From a bacterium (lineage in GTDB: Bacteria; UBA8248), in assembly GCA_027622355.1 (NCBI GenBank), contig JAQBZT010000117.1, positions 1 to 8,331 on the forward strand: 8,331 nt of DNA, read 5' to 3'. Of this stretch, positions 1 through 5,708 are shown in pieces. Every line of letters starts with the position of its first letter. Within the stretch, counting starts at the first letter, position 1. The notes below the pieces were generated by a model. That model ran no database searches, was not told the DNA's origin, and was given only the letters and a program-made list of their open reading frames with translations. The translations under genes were made by a program, and so were the position numbers.

Positions 1-2785
1 TTCCGCCCAATTCGGCGCCGGAAAATGATTCGGCGTTGACCCGGAAAACGAGGTCTGACTTTTTGCCGGGATTCCGCTTTTCGAACAGCGCCACCCTTTC
101 GGCCAAGACCTGCTTGGAGGCGCTACCCTTCATGAAGCTCTGCGTAGTTTCTTCGATCTTGAACTTGTCCTTGTTCGGGCCCGTCGTCAGGATGTCGTAA
201 AAATGGAGCTCCGGCCTCAAAGCCGCCAGGCCCTCGGACCGCGTTTCCTGAACAATCTGATTGATGATGTTGCTCAGGAAAACGAACAGGCGGATACCGT
301 AATATGTCCATGATTTGCGCGGCAGGACGGTCGCGTAGGTGCCGCCCATTTCATCTGAAATATAGATGTGGGTATTGACCCCGTCATCGAAAGCGAACAC
401 CTGGATGGAGTTGAGTTCAAAACAGGAGTTCAGCGCCTGCTGGTGCAAGAGTTTCGTTGGCGAAGAGCCGACACTCAACTCGTGGTTCAGCATTTCGCCG
501 TGTTCGCGTTTTTGGAAAAAGAGGTCAAAGTTGTGGTATTGGCCGAGCAAAAGTTTCTCGCCGTTCCAGGTGAAGGAGGCGATGGCGCGCTCTCCATGGA
601 ATACATAAGTGCGCATCGTTTGCGGGGGCAAGGGAGTGCCCCAGAAGAATTCGTGGGCTTCTCGGATGCTGTGATCGAAGTCAGCGTAAATCTGCCGGTT
701 TCCGACCCCGGTTTTTCCCGTCGGGATGTAGATCTTGAGCGTCTCGTCCAAGTTGGCGGTTACCGCGGAAAGGTGCTTCAGGCACGCCTCCAGGGCGCGT
801 ACTTGGTTCATCTCGCCCTCGGGTTGCTCGTAGAAGAACTCTCCCCACGAGGTGTGCGAGAGGATGTCGATGCTCTGGACGTGCTCTTCCATCTTGTTGG
901 CTTCCAGATTCAGGATGACGAAAATTTTCTCATTTTGCGCCTCCTGGAGAAGCACTTCGTTCGAAAGATGGCCCACGTCCACCTGCGGGAAAAAGGAAAT
1001 CATGGACTGGAGCATGTCCTGAAATTCGGCGGTCGTTATCGGGGATTCTTTCGATGCCATGGAAGTATGCGTGTTCTTCGTCCAGACGCCGTTGATCACC
1101 AGCCAGAGAAGAAGCTCGGGCAACTTGAAGGTCTGCTTTAAAAGACGGTCCTTGGAGCTCTCCTTTTCGAGCTCGTTGGAGGAGCGCGCGCCCCGGTAAA
1201 CCTGCCAGAGGCCGGTTCTTTTCTGCGGGTTCCGGATGTACCGGAAGGTCAGCTCATGTTGGAAAAGGCTGTCCTCAAAGCTCTTGGGAAGAAAGACGAC
1301 CTTGTTTTCTTTTTTGGAGTAGAAGGTGAACAGCTTTCGCCCGAGGACAGTCAGGTCGGTCGGGTTGATTTGTACTTCCTTCATGGCGCCGGACTGGGAG
1401 AGGCGCTTGTAGGAGTCCAAAATAAAGCTGTTCACCTGGTTGCCCAGCGCCAGGTTTTTGTCGAAAGGCCATTCCTTGTAGCTGTTCAGATCGAGGATGT
1501 CGGCGTCTTCCCCCCCCCCCCCGCCGATGAGTTCGGCGAGCATGTCCTTTTTGGAGGATTTGGCGCGCTGTGGATCGTTGATTCCCTTGATGGTTTCCCC
1601 CACCTTGAGATAGAAGCACTTCCGGAGGATGTTCTGAAGATCTTCGCGTTCTTGCTTTTTGTAGTAATCGAGTATCCGGTTGAACATCAGGAGATAGCCG
1701 TCGAGCTGGTGGCGCTGGGGATGGTCGTCGAGATGAGTTCCGCCCCCGAGCGAGTCTTTCTTTTCGCCGTCGGCGGCCTGGGCGGCCAGCTCGAAGATAG
1801 TATGCTTCAGTTGATCGCAAAGAAGGCCCAGGTCGGACTTCGAATCCATGTAGTCTTCGATCAGCGCCATCTTCATGGCGGACTTGAAGGGGCTGCCCAG
1901 GGCTTTGTTGAGCTGCCAGAGAGCGGCCCCGAAAGCTTCTTTCATGGTAATCCGCTGTGCGTTGCCCAGGTCGATGAACTTCTTCATGTCGAAAAGCTGG
2001 TAGTTCGTCGCACCCACCTCCCGAAGGTTTTCGTACTCCTCGTCGGAGATGAAGGGAGGCATCGCTACCCAAAGAGGCGGCTTCCCGGCGAAAACGGTGT
2101 GTGTACGGTAGAACTCCTCTTTGAGGAGCTTTCCCAGGGCGGAGCCGGCACTCTCGGAATCCGAGGAGCCGAAGCGGTTCTCGCGAGCATCGTCAATATT
2201 GGTGACGAAAAAATGTGTTTCGAAGTGATTGTCGTCCGCCCACTCTTCAATGGCCTTCAGCTTGAAGTCCAGGGCGCTCAGCTGCCCCTCGGTGAAATCT
2301 GCCTTGTTGATGCAGACCCAGATGTCGAAATCGCTTTTGGCGGTTTGGGCGATGGTCGCGAGGCTCCCCATCGCGGACAGGGAATGGATCGTTGCGTCCC
2401 CCTGCTTCTGAGCGAGCAGGCGCGGGTTATCCGTGAGTCCGCTGAAATACTGGCCAAGCAATTTGAGCAGATGCTGATCGACGCGGAAGCCCATGATGCC
2501 GGCGCAGACATCATCCGGATTTTTGATGAAACCGGGGAGCTCTGGAGTGTTGAGATGCACCAGGGCAGGGAGCATTTGAAAGATATTTCTGTCGAGATCG
2601 CCGAGTTTCGAGGATATGGCTGAGAGCTTGCGCTGGTTGTAGTCCGCAAACGCTTTGGCCTGCCTCGACATCGCGACGAGGGTGTCGTAGTTCGGAAGGG
2701 TGTTGTCCGGAGCGCTGGCTTCGCCTTCTTCCGAATCGAATTCGTCGTCGTCTTTTTTCTTGCCGAACAGTCCTTTAAATATCAT
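1..2785 (-). CDS. cyaA: class I adenylate cyclase (CyaA family), 3' end beyond window
   Basis: Converts ATP to cAMP and pyrophosphate in the cytoplasm. I translated this frame to the left window edge: 928 codons are open with no stop (E. coli CyaA is about 848 aa). Residues 1-30 are a charged extension (FKGLFGKKK, then an acidic stretch). The catalytic half shows the nucleotidyltransferase signature: GS at 140-141 and SDFDIWVC with Asp152 and Asp154, matching SDLDIWVC of enterobacterial CyaA. Other family blocks are SPFKSAMKMALIE (298-310), CFYLKVGE (390-397), LTFRYI (513-518) and GLW (525-527). Family similarity continues through the C-terminal half to roughly residue 885; the last 40 or so residues look like an extension. 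A poly-Gly (421-425) is encoded by a 13-G run. ATG at 2785 follows a GGAG about 11 nt upstream. It lies 44 nt after the phosphodiesterase gene. The family is confident from motifs; activity and regulation by a PTS protein are not shown. Confidence 0.92.
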   Translation of the reverse strand, partial: MIFKGLFGKKKDDDEFDSEEGEASAPDNTLPNYDTLVAMSRQAKAFADYNQRKLSAISSKLGDLDRNIFQMLPALVHLNTPELPGFIKNPDDVCAGIMGFRVDQHLLKLLGQYFSGLTDNPRLLAQKQGDATIHSLSAMGSLATIAQTAKSDFDIWVCINKADFTEGQLSALDFKLKAIEEWADDNHFETHFFVTNIDDARENRFGSSDSESAGSALGKLLKEEFYRTHTVFAGKPPLWVAMPPFISDEEYENLREVGATNYQLFDMKKFIDLGNAQRITMKEAFGAALWQLNKALGSPFKSAMKMALIEDYMDSKSDLGLLCDQLKHTIFELAAQAADGEKKDSLGGGTHLDDHPQRHQLDGYLLMFNRILDYYKKQEREDLQNILRKCFYLKVGETIKGINDPQRAKSSKKDMLAELIGGGGGEDADILDLNSYKEWPFDKNLALGNQVNSFILDSYKRLSQSGAMKEVQINPTDLTVLGRKLFTFYSKKENKVVFLPKSFEDSLFQHELTFRYIRNPQKRTGLWQVYRGARSSNELEKESSKDRLLKQTFKLPELLLWLVINGVWTKNTHTSMASKESPITTAEFQDMLQSMISFFPQVDVGHLSNEVLLQEAQNEKIFVILNLEANKMEEHVQSIDILSHTSWGEFFYEQPEGEMNQVRALEACLKHLSAVTANLDETLKIYIPTGKTGVGNRQIYADFDHSIREAHEFFWGTPLPPQTMRTYVFHGERAIASFTWNGEKLLLGQYHNFDLFFQKREHGEMLNHELSVGSSPTKLLHQQALNSCFELNSIQVFAFDDGVNTHIYISDEMGGTYATVLPRKSWTYYGIRLFVFLSNIINQIVQETRSEGLAALRPELHFYDILTTGPNKDKFKIEETTQSFMKGSASKQVLAERVALFEKRNPGKKSDLVFRVNAESFSGAELGG
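1510..1522 (-). repeat. 13-G homopolymer inside the cyaA coding region
   Basis: The plus strand has 13 consecutive C, read as 13 G in the cyaA message. With 13 G, the frame before and after is the same cyaA frame and encodes five glycines (421-425). Twelve G would lead into K-T-P-T-S-S-I and a TGA at 1488-1486, giving a 432-residue protein. Fourteen G would lead into a 77-residue arginine-rich tail and a stop near 1275, giving about 503 residues. Homopolymers of this length are classic slippage sites. Confidence 0.95.
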
Positions 2786-2829
2786 CTTCCTACCAACTCC
2801 CGCGGGGGATGAGGAAAGCGCGCAGAGCC

Positions 2830-3609
2830 CTAGAGCTCATACGTTTTTCCCTGTTCAATTTGGCATATCCGCGGTTCTTTGAGCGCGGCGAGATCGGCCC
2901 GGATTTCTTCCGAGAATCGGATCTTTTCATGATAAAGGTAAATTGGAACATCCCGGGGCATTTTTACAAGTTCTTTTTTGAGCAAGTCCGGGGTCAGGTG
3001 CTTCGATACGTTGGCGATGCCTTCCAGGCGGTTGGGAAACGAAACTTCGGTCAGGATGGCCTTCAGGTTTTCCGTTTGGCGCGCGATCTTCCAAATTTTC
3101 TCGGTGGGCCCCGTGTCGCCGCTGAAGAGCAGGGCGCCCGTATCGTCCTGGAACAGATAGCCGACCGCCACCGGGTCGTGATTGACGGTGTAGGCGGAAA
3201 AATCAATGCCGTCCACGCGGGTTATTTCTCCCTCCTGAATGGCCACCATCTTCAGGACGGGGGCATTCCCATCGGAAATGACGGTGAAGTCAGGCCAGAT
3301 GATGTCGTTCAGGAGAAATTTCTGGATGGCGTCGAGCACCTTCGATACACTGAAAATCCGAAGGGATTCTTTCCTTGTGCCGAAGATATTGTCTGCGATG
3401 AATGGAATTTCGCCGATATGGTCCAGGTGGGGATGGGTGATGACGATGGCGGAGAGCTGGGACAGGTCCTGGGCGCACAGCAGCGAAGCCGCAGAGCCGG
3501 CGTCTACCAGCAGCTTCCCGTTCAAAAGGAATGAGGTGAGGTGTGCGCCCGGTTCTTTGGAACCGTAGCAGCCCAAAGCTTGCAGACGGATAAAATGTCC
3601 CTCCTGCAA
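2830..3609 (-). CDS. class II 3',5'-cyclic-nucleotide phosphodiesterase (metallo-beta-lactamase fold)
   Basis: Predicted to hydrolyse cAMP (or cGMP) to the 5'-nucleotide using two metal ions; same family as yeast PDE1 and Vibrio CpdP. Numbering from the TTG at 3609 (259 aa): N-terminal beta strand with ALGCYGS (11-17), metal motif THPHLDHIGEIP (58-69, His59, His61, Asp63, His64), His144 in TVNHD, Asp165 in FSGDTGPTE, TEVSFPNR (187-194), His204 in SKHLTP and His227 in LYHEK. The TEVSFPN and HLTP blocks are typical of the class II PDE branch and not of lactonase or RNase Z branches. No signal peptide is seen, so it is probably cytoplasmic. The start is uncertain: TTG 3609 has no Shine-Dalgarno, whereas AGGAGG at 3605-3600 sits 8 nt before an in-frame ATC (3591), where the family's N-terminus would begin (IRLQALGC). 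cyaA follows after 44 nt, suggesting one transcript that both makes and removes cAMP. Substrate choice is inferred from family and neighbour. Confidence 0.85.
   Translation of the reverse strand: MQEGHFIRLQALGCYGSKEPGAHLTSFLLNGKLLVDAGSAASLLCAQDLSQLSAIVITHPHLDHIGEIPFIADNIFGTRKESLRIFSVSKVLDAIQKFLLNDIIWPDFTVISDGNAPVLKMVAIQEGEITRVDGIDFSAYTVNHDPVAVGYLFQDDTGALLFSGDTGPTEKIWKIARQTENLKAILTEVSFPNRLEGIANVSKHLTPDLLKKELVKMPRDVPIYLYHEKIRFSEEIRADLAALKEPRICQIEQGKTYEL
3600..3605 (-). promoter_or_regulatory. AGGAGG ribosome binding site inside the annotated phosphodiesterase start
   Basis: A perfect AGGAGG lies just downstream of the only upstream in-frame near-start codon (TTG 3609) and 8 nt before ATC at 3591. 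This spacing is ideal for initiation at 3591, which would give a protein starting IRLQALGCYG, the expected family N-terminus. No in-frame ATG or GTG is available at that point, so the true start may be a rare ATC. Confidence 0.6.
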
Positions 3610-3624
3610 TACATGGAATTTGAC

Positions 3625-3640
3625 TTGAGTAAAAGCTCAA
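3625..3640. promoter_or_regulatory. inverted repeat TTGAG-N6-CTCAA, candidate operator
   Basis: Perfect 5-bp arms with a 6-bp spacer lie 15 to 31 nt upstream of the TTG at 3609. The 5-6-5 geometry is that of CRP/FNR-family operators (TGTGA-N6-TCACA for CRP), though the arm bases differ from the E. coli CRP consensus. It could also be a short hairpin in the leader, or chance. Confidence 0.35.
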
Positions 3641-3649
3641 AACTATTTG

Positions 3650-3664
3650 TAACACAATCTGTTA
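3650..3664. promoter_or_regulatory. inverted repeat TAACA-N5-TGTTA, candidate operator
   Basis: Perfect 5-bp arms with a 5-bp spacer, about 25 bp (centre to centre) upstream of the TTGAG-N6-CTCAA repeat, in the same AT-rich gap. No specific regulator is recognised from the sequence. Confidence 0.3.
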
Positions 3665-3699
3665 AAGAGAGAAAGTTAGTTATTGGGTGGAAGAAATCG

Positions 3700-4425
3700 C
3701 TAGAGGGCTTCCCAACGGCCGCTTTTGGCTCTTCTCCTGCGGCCGAAGTCGCTCATCGCGCGAAGCGATTCTCCCGAAAAAACGGGTCCATCCACGCACA
3801 CCCGCCATCCCGAACAGGTGCACTGCCCGCAAAGGCCCACCGCGCACTTCATATACCGCTCGATCGCGAAAAAGGATCGCGCCGGGGGAAGCTGTGCGAG
3901 ACAGGCGGTCATCATGCGCTCAGGGCCGCAGACTGCGTAGCTTTTCCCCTCCACGGGCAGGAGATCGGTGACCAGGCCGCGGACGCCCAGCGAGTCGTCC
4001 TCGGTGGCGACGTGGACGGGGCCCAGCTTTTGGAATTCATCGTGGAAGAGAATTTCATCGGCCGTTCGGCCCCCGAGAATAAAGGTGGGTTCCCGGCATG
4101 CGAGCGCCAGAAGGCGAAGTTCGGCGATTCCCACGCCTCCGCCGATGAGAACCGGCTTTTCGAGTGCGGGATAGCCCCGGCCCAAGGGGCCGCGGAGGCC
4201 GATAACCTCGCCCGCTTCCAGTTCTGTCAACTGCTCCGTGAACCCGCCGGCGCGCTTCACGGTGATGGCGTTGGGGTAGGAGAGGGTGAAGGGTTTTTCG
4301 TCCCGGCCCGGAAGCCAGACCATGACGAACTGCCCGGGGCTGCACGCGATCTCCGCATCGAAAAAGAGGGTGTGCGTCCACGCGCTCTCGCGCCGGTTTT
4401 CCGTGATGCGCGCCATTTTACGCAT
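3700..4425 (-). CDS. pyrK: dihydroorotate dehydrogenase B, electron-transfer subunit (PyrK)
   Basis: Passes electrons from the PyrD flavin through a [2Fe-2S] cluster and FAD to NAD+, making dihydroorotate oxidation NAD-linked. From the ATG at 4425 (241 aa): an N-terminal FAD-binding beta-barrel with KPFTLS (44-49, the RPxS-type flavin motif), GGGVGIAEL (95-103) opening the NAD-binding domain, and CGPERMM (166-172). The C-terminal cluster motif C-x4-C-x2-C-x7-C has Cys194, 199, 202 and 210, followed by VDGPVF. Cys204 is an additional cysteine within it. A basic tail (RRRR) ends the protein. Start choices: ATG 4476, ATG 4425 and ATG 4416. I prefer 4425 because GGGAGG at 4443-4438 lies 12 nt upstream; it overlaps the pyrD stop by 8 nt, typical of translational coupling. 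The related sulfhydrogenase/NfnA-type subunits share this fold, but pairing with PyrD settles the assignment. Confidence 0.9.
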   Translation of the reverse strand: MRKMARITENRRESAWTHTLFFDAEIACSPGQFVMVWLPGRDEKPFTLSYPNAITVKRAGGFTEQLTELEAGEVIGLRGPLGRGYPALEKPVLIGGGVGIAELRLLALACREPTFILGGRTADEILFHDEFQKLGPVHVATEDDSLGVRGLVTDLLPVEGKSYAVCGPERMMTACLAQLPPARSFFAIERYMKCAVGLCGQCTCSGWRVCVDGPVFSGESLRAMSDFGRRRRAKSGRWEAL

Positions 4426-5359
4426 GTGCGGGGTTCGCCTCCCTGTTTCGGTGGCTCGCACCCACGATCGACTCAAAAGGAGCGCCGCGGAGAAATTCCC
4501 CGACGCCGTTCCAGATGTCTTGCGTCAGGGCGACGCTCTCCAGAGTTCCCCGCCCGAGGAAGGCTGTCCCGATTCCCAGGATGCAGGCGCCGGCGAGGGC
4601 GTAGTCCACGGCATCGCGCCATGTGGCGATTCCGCCATAGGCGATGATCGGACAGGCGAACCGGGCGTAGGCCTCGTAGGTCATTCGGAGATTGATCGGC
4701 TTCAGGGCCGGGCCGCTGATGCCTCCCGTGGTGCCGGCCAGAATGGGTTTTTGGCTCACCGGGTCGATGGCAAGGCCCGGCCCCAGCGTGTTTCCGCATC
4801 CCAGGGCGTCCGCCCCCGCGTCCAGGCAGGCCTGGGCGACGGCGAGGTAGTCGGAATTGGGGGAGAGCTTCGCGATCAGCGGCTTGTCGGTCACCGCACG
4901 AATCTGCTTCATCACCTCTCCGCACAATGCAGGGTTCTGGCCGATGCTCTCCATGATGGTGACCTCGCCCGGCTCCTTGTTGGGGCACCCGAGGTTGATC
5001 TCGATCGCATCGGCGAAGGGGGCCATGCGCTCCGCCACGCTGGCGAACTCTGCGGGCGTTCCGCCGTAGATGGAAACGATGAGCCGCGATCGCTCGAGCC
5101 GAAGCTCGGAAAGATCCTTCTCCCAGTCCCCGGGGCTTTGGGTGGGAAGCGCCAGGGAATTCAGGACGGGCTCATCCGCCGCCTCTGAATAAACGACGAC
5201 GGGATTGTTGTTCCCCTCTTTTTCGGCCGGGCCGACGGACTTCGTCACGTATCCGCCGAGGGCGGCCCCTTGCCGCTCGAAGGTCTCGAAGACTTCGGGA
5301 TAGCTGAGGATTCCGCTGGCGTTCAAAAGCGGCGGGTCGATGCGGGGAAGTGGCTTCAA
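4418..5359 (-). CDS. pyrD: dihydroorotate dehydrogenase, class 1B catalytic subunit (PyrD)
   Basis: FMN enzyme oxidising dihydroorotate to orotate, the fourth step of de novo UMP synthesis; in the 1B form it works as a complex with PyrK. The 313-aa TIM barrel shows LLNASGIL (11-18), TKSVGPAEKEGNNNP (39-53), VLNSLALP (65-72), EINLGCPN (120-127) with the class 1 catalytic Cys125, AKLSPN (163-168), the NTLGPGLAID block (190-199), GGISGPALKPI (212-222) and YGGIATWRDA (241-250). A Cys where the class 2 enzymes have Ser, and the adjacent pyrK, indicate class 1B. The start is TTG at 5359: it is directly preceded by an in-frame TGA, and GAGGA (5371-5367) is 7 nt upstream, so no other start is possible nearby. 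pyrK begins 8 nt before its stop. The N-terminus is slightly shorter than in many 1B enzymes. Confidence 0.93.
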   Translation of the reverse strand: MKPLPRIDPPLLNASGILSYPEVFETFERQGAALGGYVTKSVGPAEKEGNNNPVVVYSEAADEPVLNSLALPTQSPGDWEKDLSELRLERSRLIVSIYGGTPAEFASVAERMAPFADAIEINLGCPNKEPGEVTIMESIGQNPALCGEVMKQIRAVTDKPLIAKLSPNSDYLAVAQACLDAGADALGCGNTLGPGLAIDPVSQKPILAGTTGGISGPALKPINLRMTYEAYARFACPIIAYGGIATWRDAVDYALAGACILGIGTAFLGRGTLESVALTQDIWNGVGEFLRGAPFESIVGASHRNREANPAHA

Positions 5360-5366
5360 TCAAGAA

Positions 5367-5371
5367 TCCTC
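5367..5371 (-). promoter_or_regulatory. Shine-Dalgarno GAGGA fixing the TTG start of pyrD
   Basis: GAGGA is 7 nt before the TTG at 5359. The in-frame codon immediately upstream of TTG is TGA, so this site and the TTG define the start. Confidence 0.7.
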
Positions 5372-5445
5372 TGACGCAGGGGGCGACCGGGCAGGTACAA
5401 CGAGAAGTATAGAATCGCTCCCCCGATGATTCCAGGCAAGGGTGG

Positions 5446-5499
5446 CTCCGGGGCGCGGCCCCCCCTCCAGCGGAAGTGGTGTCCGGGGCGTCCCCGGAG
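5446..5499 (-). promoter_or_regulatory. competing inverted repeats in the pyrD leader (possible attenuator)
   Basis: Read on the minus strand, CTCCGGGG (5499-5492) can pair with CCCCGGA just 3 nt downstream (5488-5482, a 7-bp stem with an ACG loop) or with CCCCGGAG further on (5453-5446, 8 bp). The two pairings exclude each other, as in attenuators. A GGGGC/GCCCC stem also overlaps the third element. No T-run follows on the minus strand, so a translational or RNA-stability role, or simple GC-rich coincidence, is as likely as termination control. Confidence 0.35.
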
Positions 5500-5540
5500 G
5501 TGTTTTGGCCCATTTTTCAGCGGGTTTGGAACGTGCCCAA

Positions 5541-5570
5541 ATGCCATATTTATAGTATATATTTACTGAA
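5541..5570. promoter_or_regulatory. AT-rich, near-palindromic promoter-like island
   Basis: Roughly 25 nt of almost pure A/T in GC-rich surroundings. On the plus strand TATAGT (5551-5556) resembles a -10, with TTGGAA (5526-5531) 19 nt upstream as a weak -35. On the minus strand TATACT and TATAAA resemble -10 elements. It is the natural place for both divergent promoters, but neither strand has an ideal pair of hexamers. Confidence 0.45.
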
Positions 5571-5708
5571 GGCGGTTGTTTGCCGAAAATATTACTGTAT
5601 GTGCTGGTAAATCAATCTGTTGGATTCGATCCGCAGATGGGGGCAGGAGCTTTCGTCCCTTTCGGTCTTCCCTGGAGGGGGCTCTTTTCAAGGGAGCAGG
5701 GCGAAATC

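Larger units (their letters stand above)
3610..3699 (-). promoter_or_regulatory. AT-rich intergenic region, possible promoter/operator for the cAMP gene pair
   Basis: This 90-nt gap between the pyrK stop and the phosphodiesterase start is clearly AT-richer than the flanking genes. It contains two short perfect inverted repeats (listed separately). There is no hairpin plus T-run after pyrK, so readthrough from pyrK remains possible. I could not identify a convincing -35/-10 pair: TTGTGT at about 3658-3653 is a weak -35 candidate. Confidence 0.4.
5360..5708. promoter_or_regulatory. divergent intergenic region between pyrD and the ccsA/hemX-hemA-hemC operon
   Basis: About 350 nt with no convincing gene. 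The pyrD-proximal part (5420-5500) is very GC-rich and carries competing inverted repeats. The middle (5541-5570) is an AT-rich, promoter-like island. The ccsA-proximal part is an untranslated leader if ccsA starts at 5709; the frame is open back to TTG 5580, but the 43 extra residues do not look like a CcsA N-terminus. A 63-codon minus-strand frame (5547-5356) spans part of the region and is treated as unproven. Confidence 0.6.

Noticed and set aside
368..1141. 257-codon plus-strand open frame
   Set aside because: Same antisense register to cyaA as the longer frame; a shadow of the C-terminal half of cyaA.
1275..2072. 265-codon minus-strand frame crossing the G13 run
   Set aside because: Arg/Pro/Gly-rich alternate frame of cyaA, not a gene. 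It is useful only because it shows where a +1 G allele would terminate.
1256..2623. 455-codon open frame on the plus strand opposite cyaA
   Set aside because: It lies in exact codon register antisense to cyaA, and stays open because cyaA rarely uses TTA, CTA and TCA codons. Its translation shows no recognisable domain, while the minus strand encodes clear adenylate cyclase motifs throughout.
3541..4647. 368-codon plus-strand frame over pyrK and the ends of pyrD and the phosphodiesterase
   Set aside because: Antisense to three recognised genes; composition (Arg/Pro/Ala-rich, no domains) is that of a GC-rich shadow frame.
4286..5188. 300-codon plus-strand frame over pyrD
   Set aside because: Antisense shadow of pyrD, which carries all dihydroorotate dehydrogenase motifs on the other strand.
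5482..5506. Hairpin TCCGGGG-CGT-CCCCGGA followed by a T-rich stretch as a plus-strand terminator
   Set aside because: No plus-strand gene lies upstream to terminate, and the following tract (GGTGTTTT) is neither immediate nor a real T-run. It is better considered as part of the pyrD leader structure.
5580..5708. Upstream TTG extension (43 residues) of the ccsA/hemX gene
   Set aside because: The extension is unlike the family N-terminus, and the ATG at 5709 has its own AGGG ribosome binding site and begins directly with the first membrane segment.
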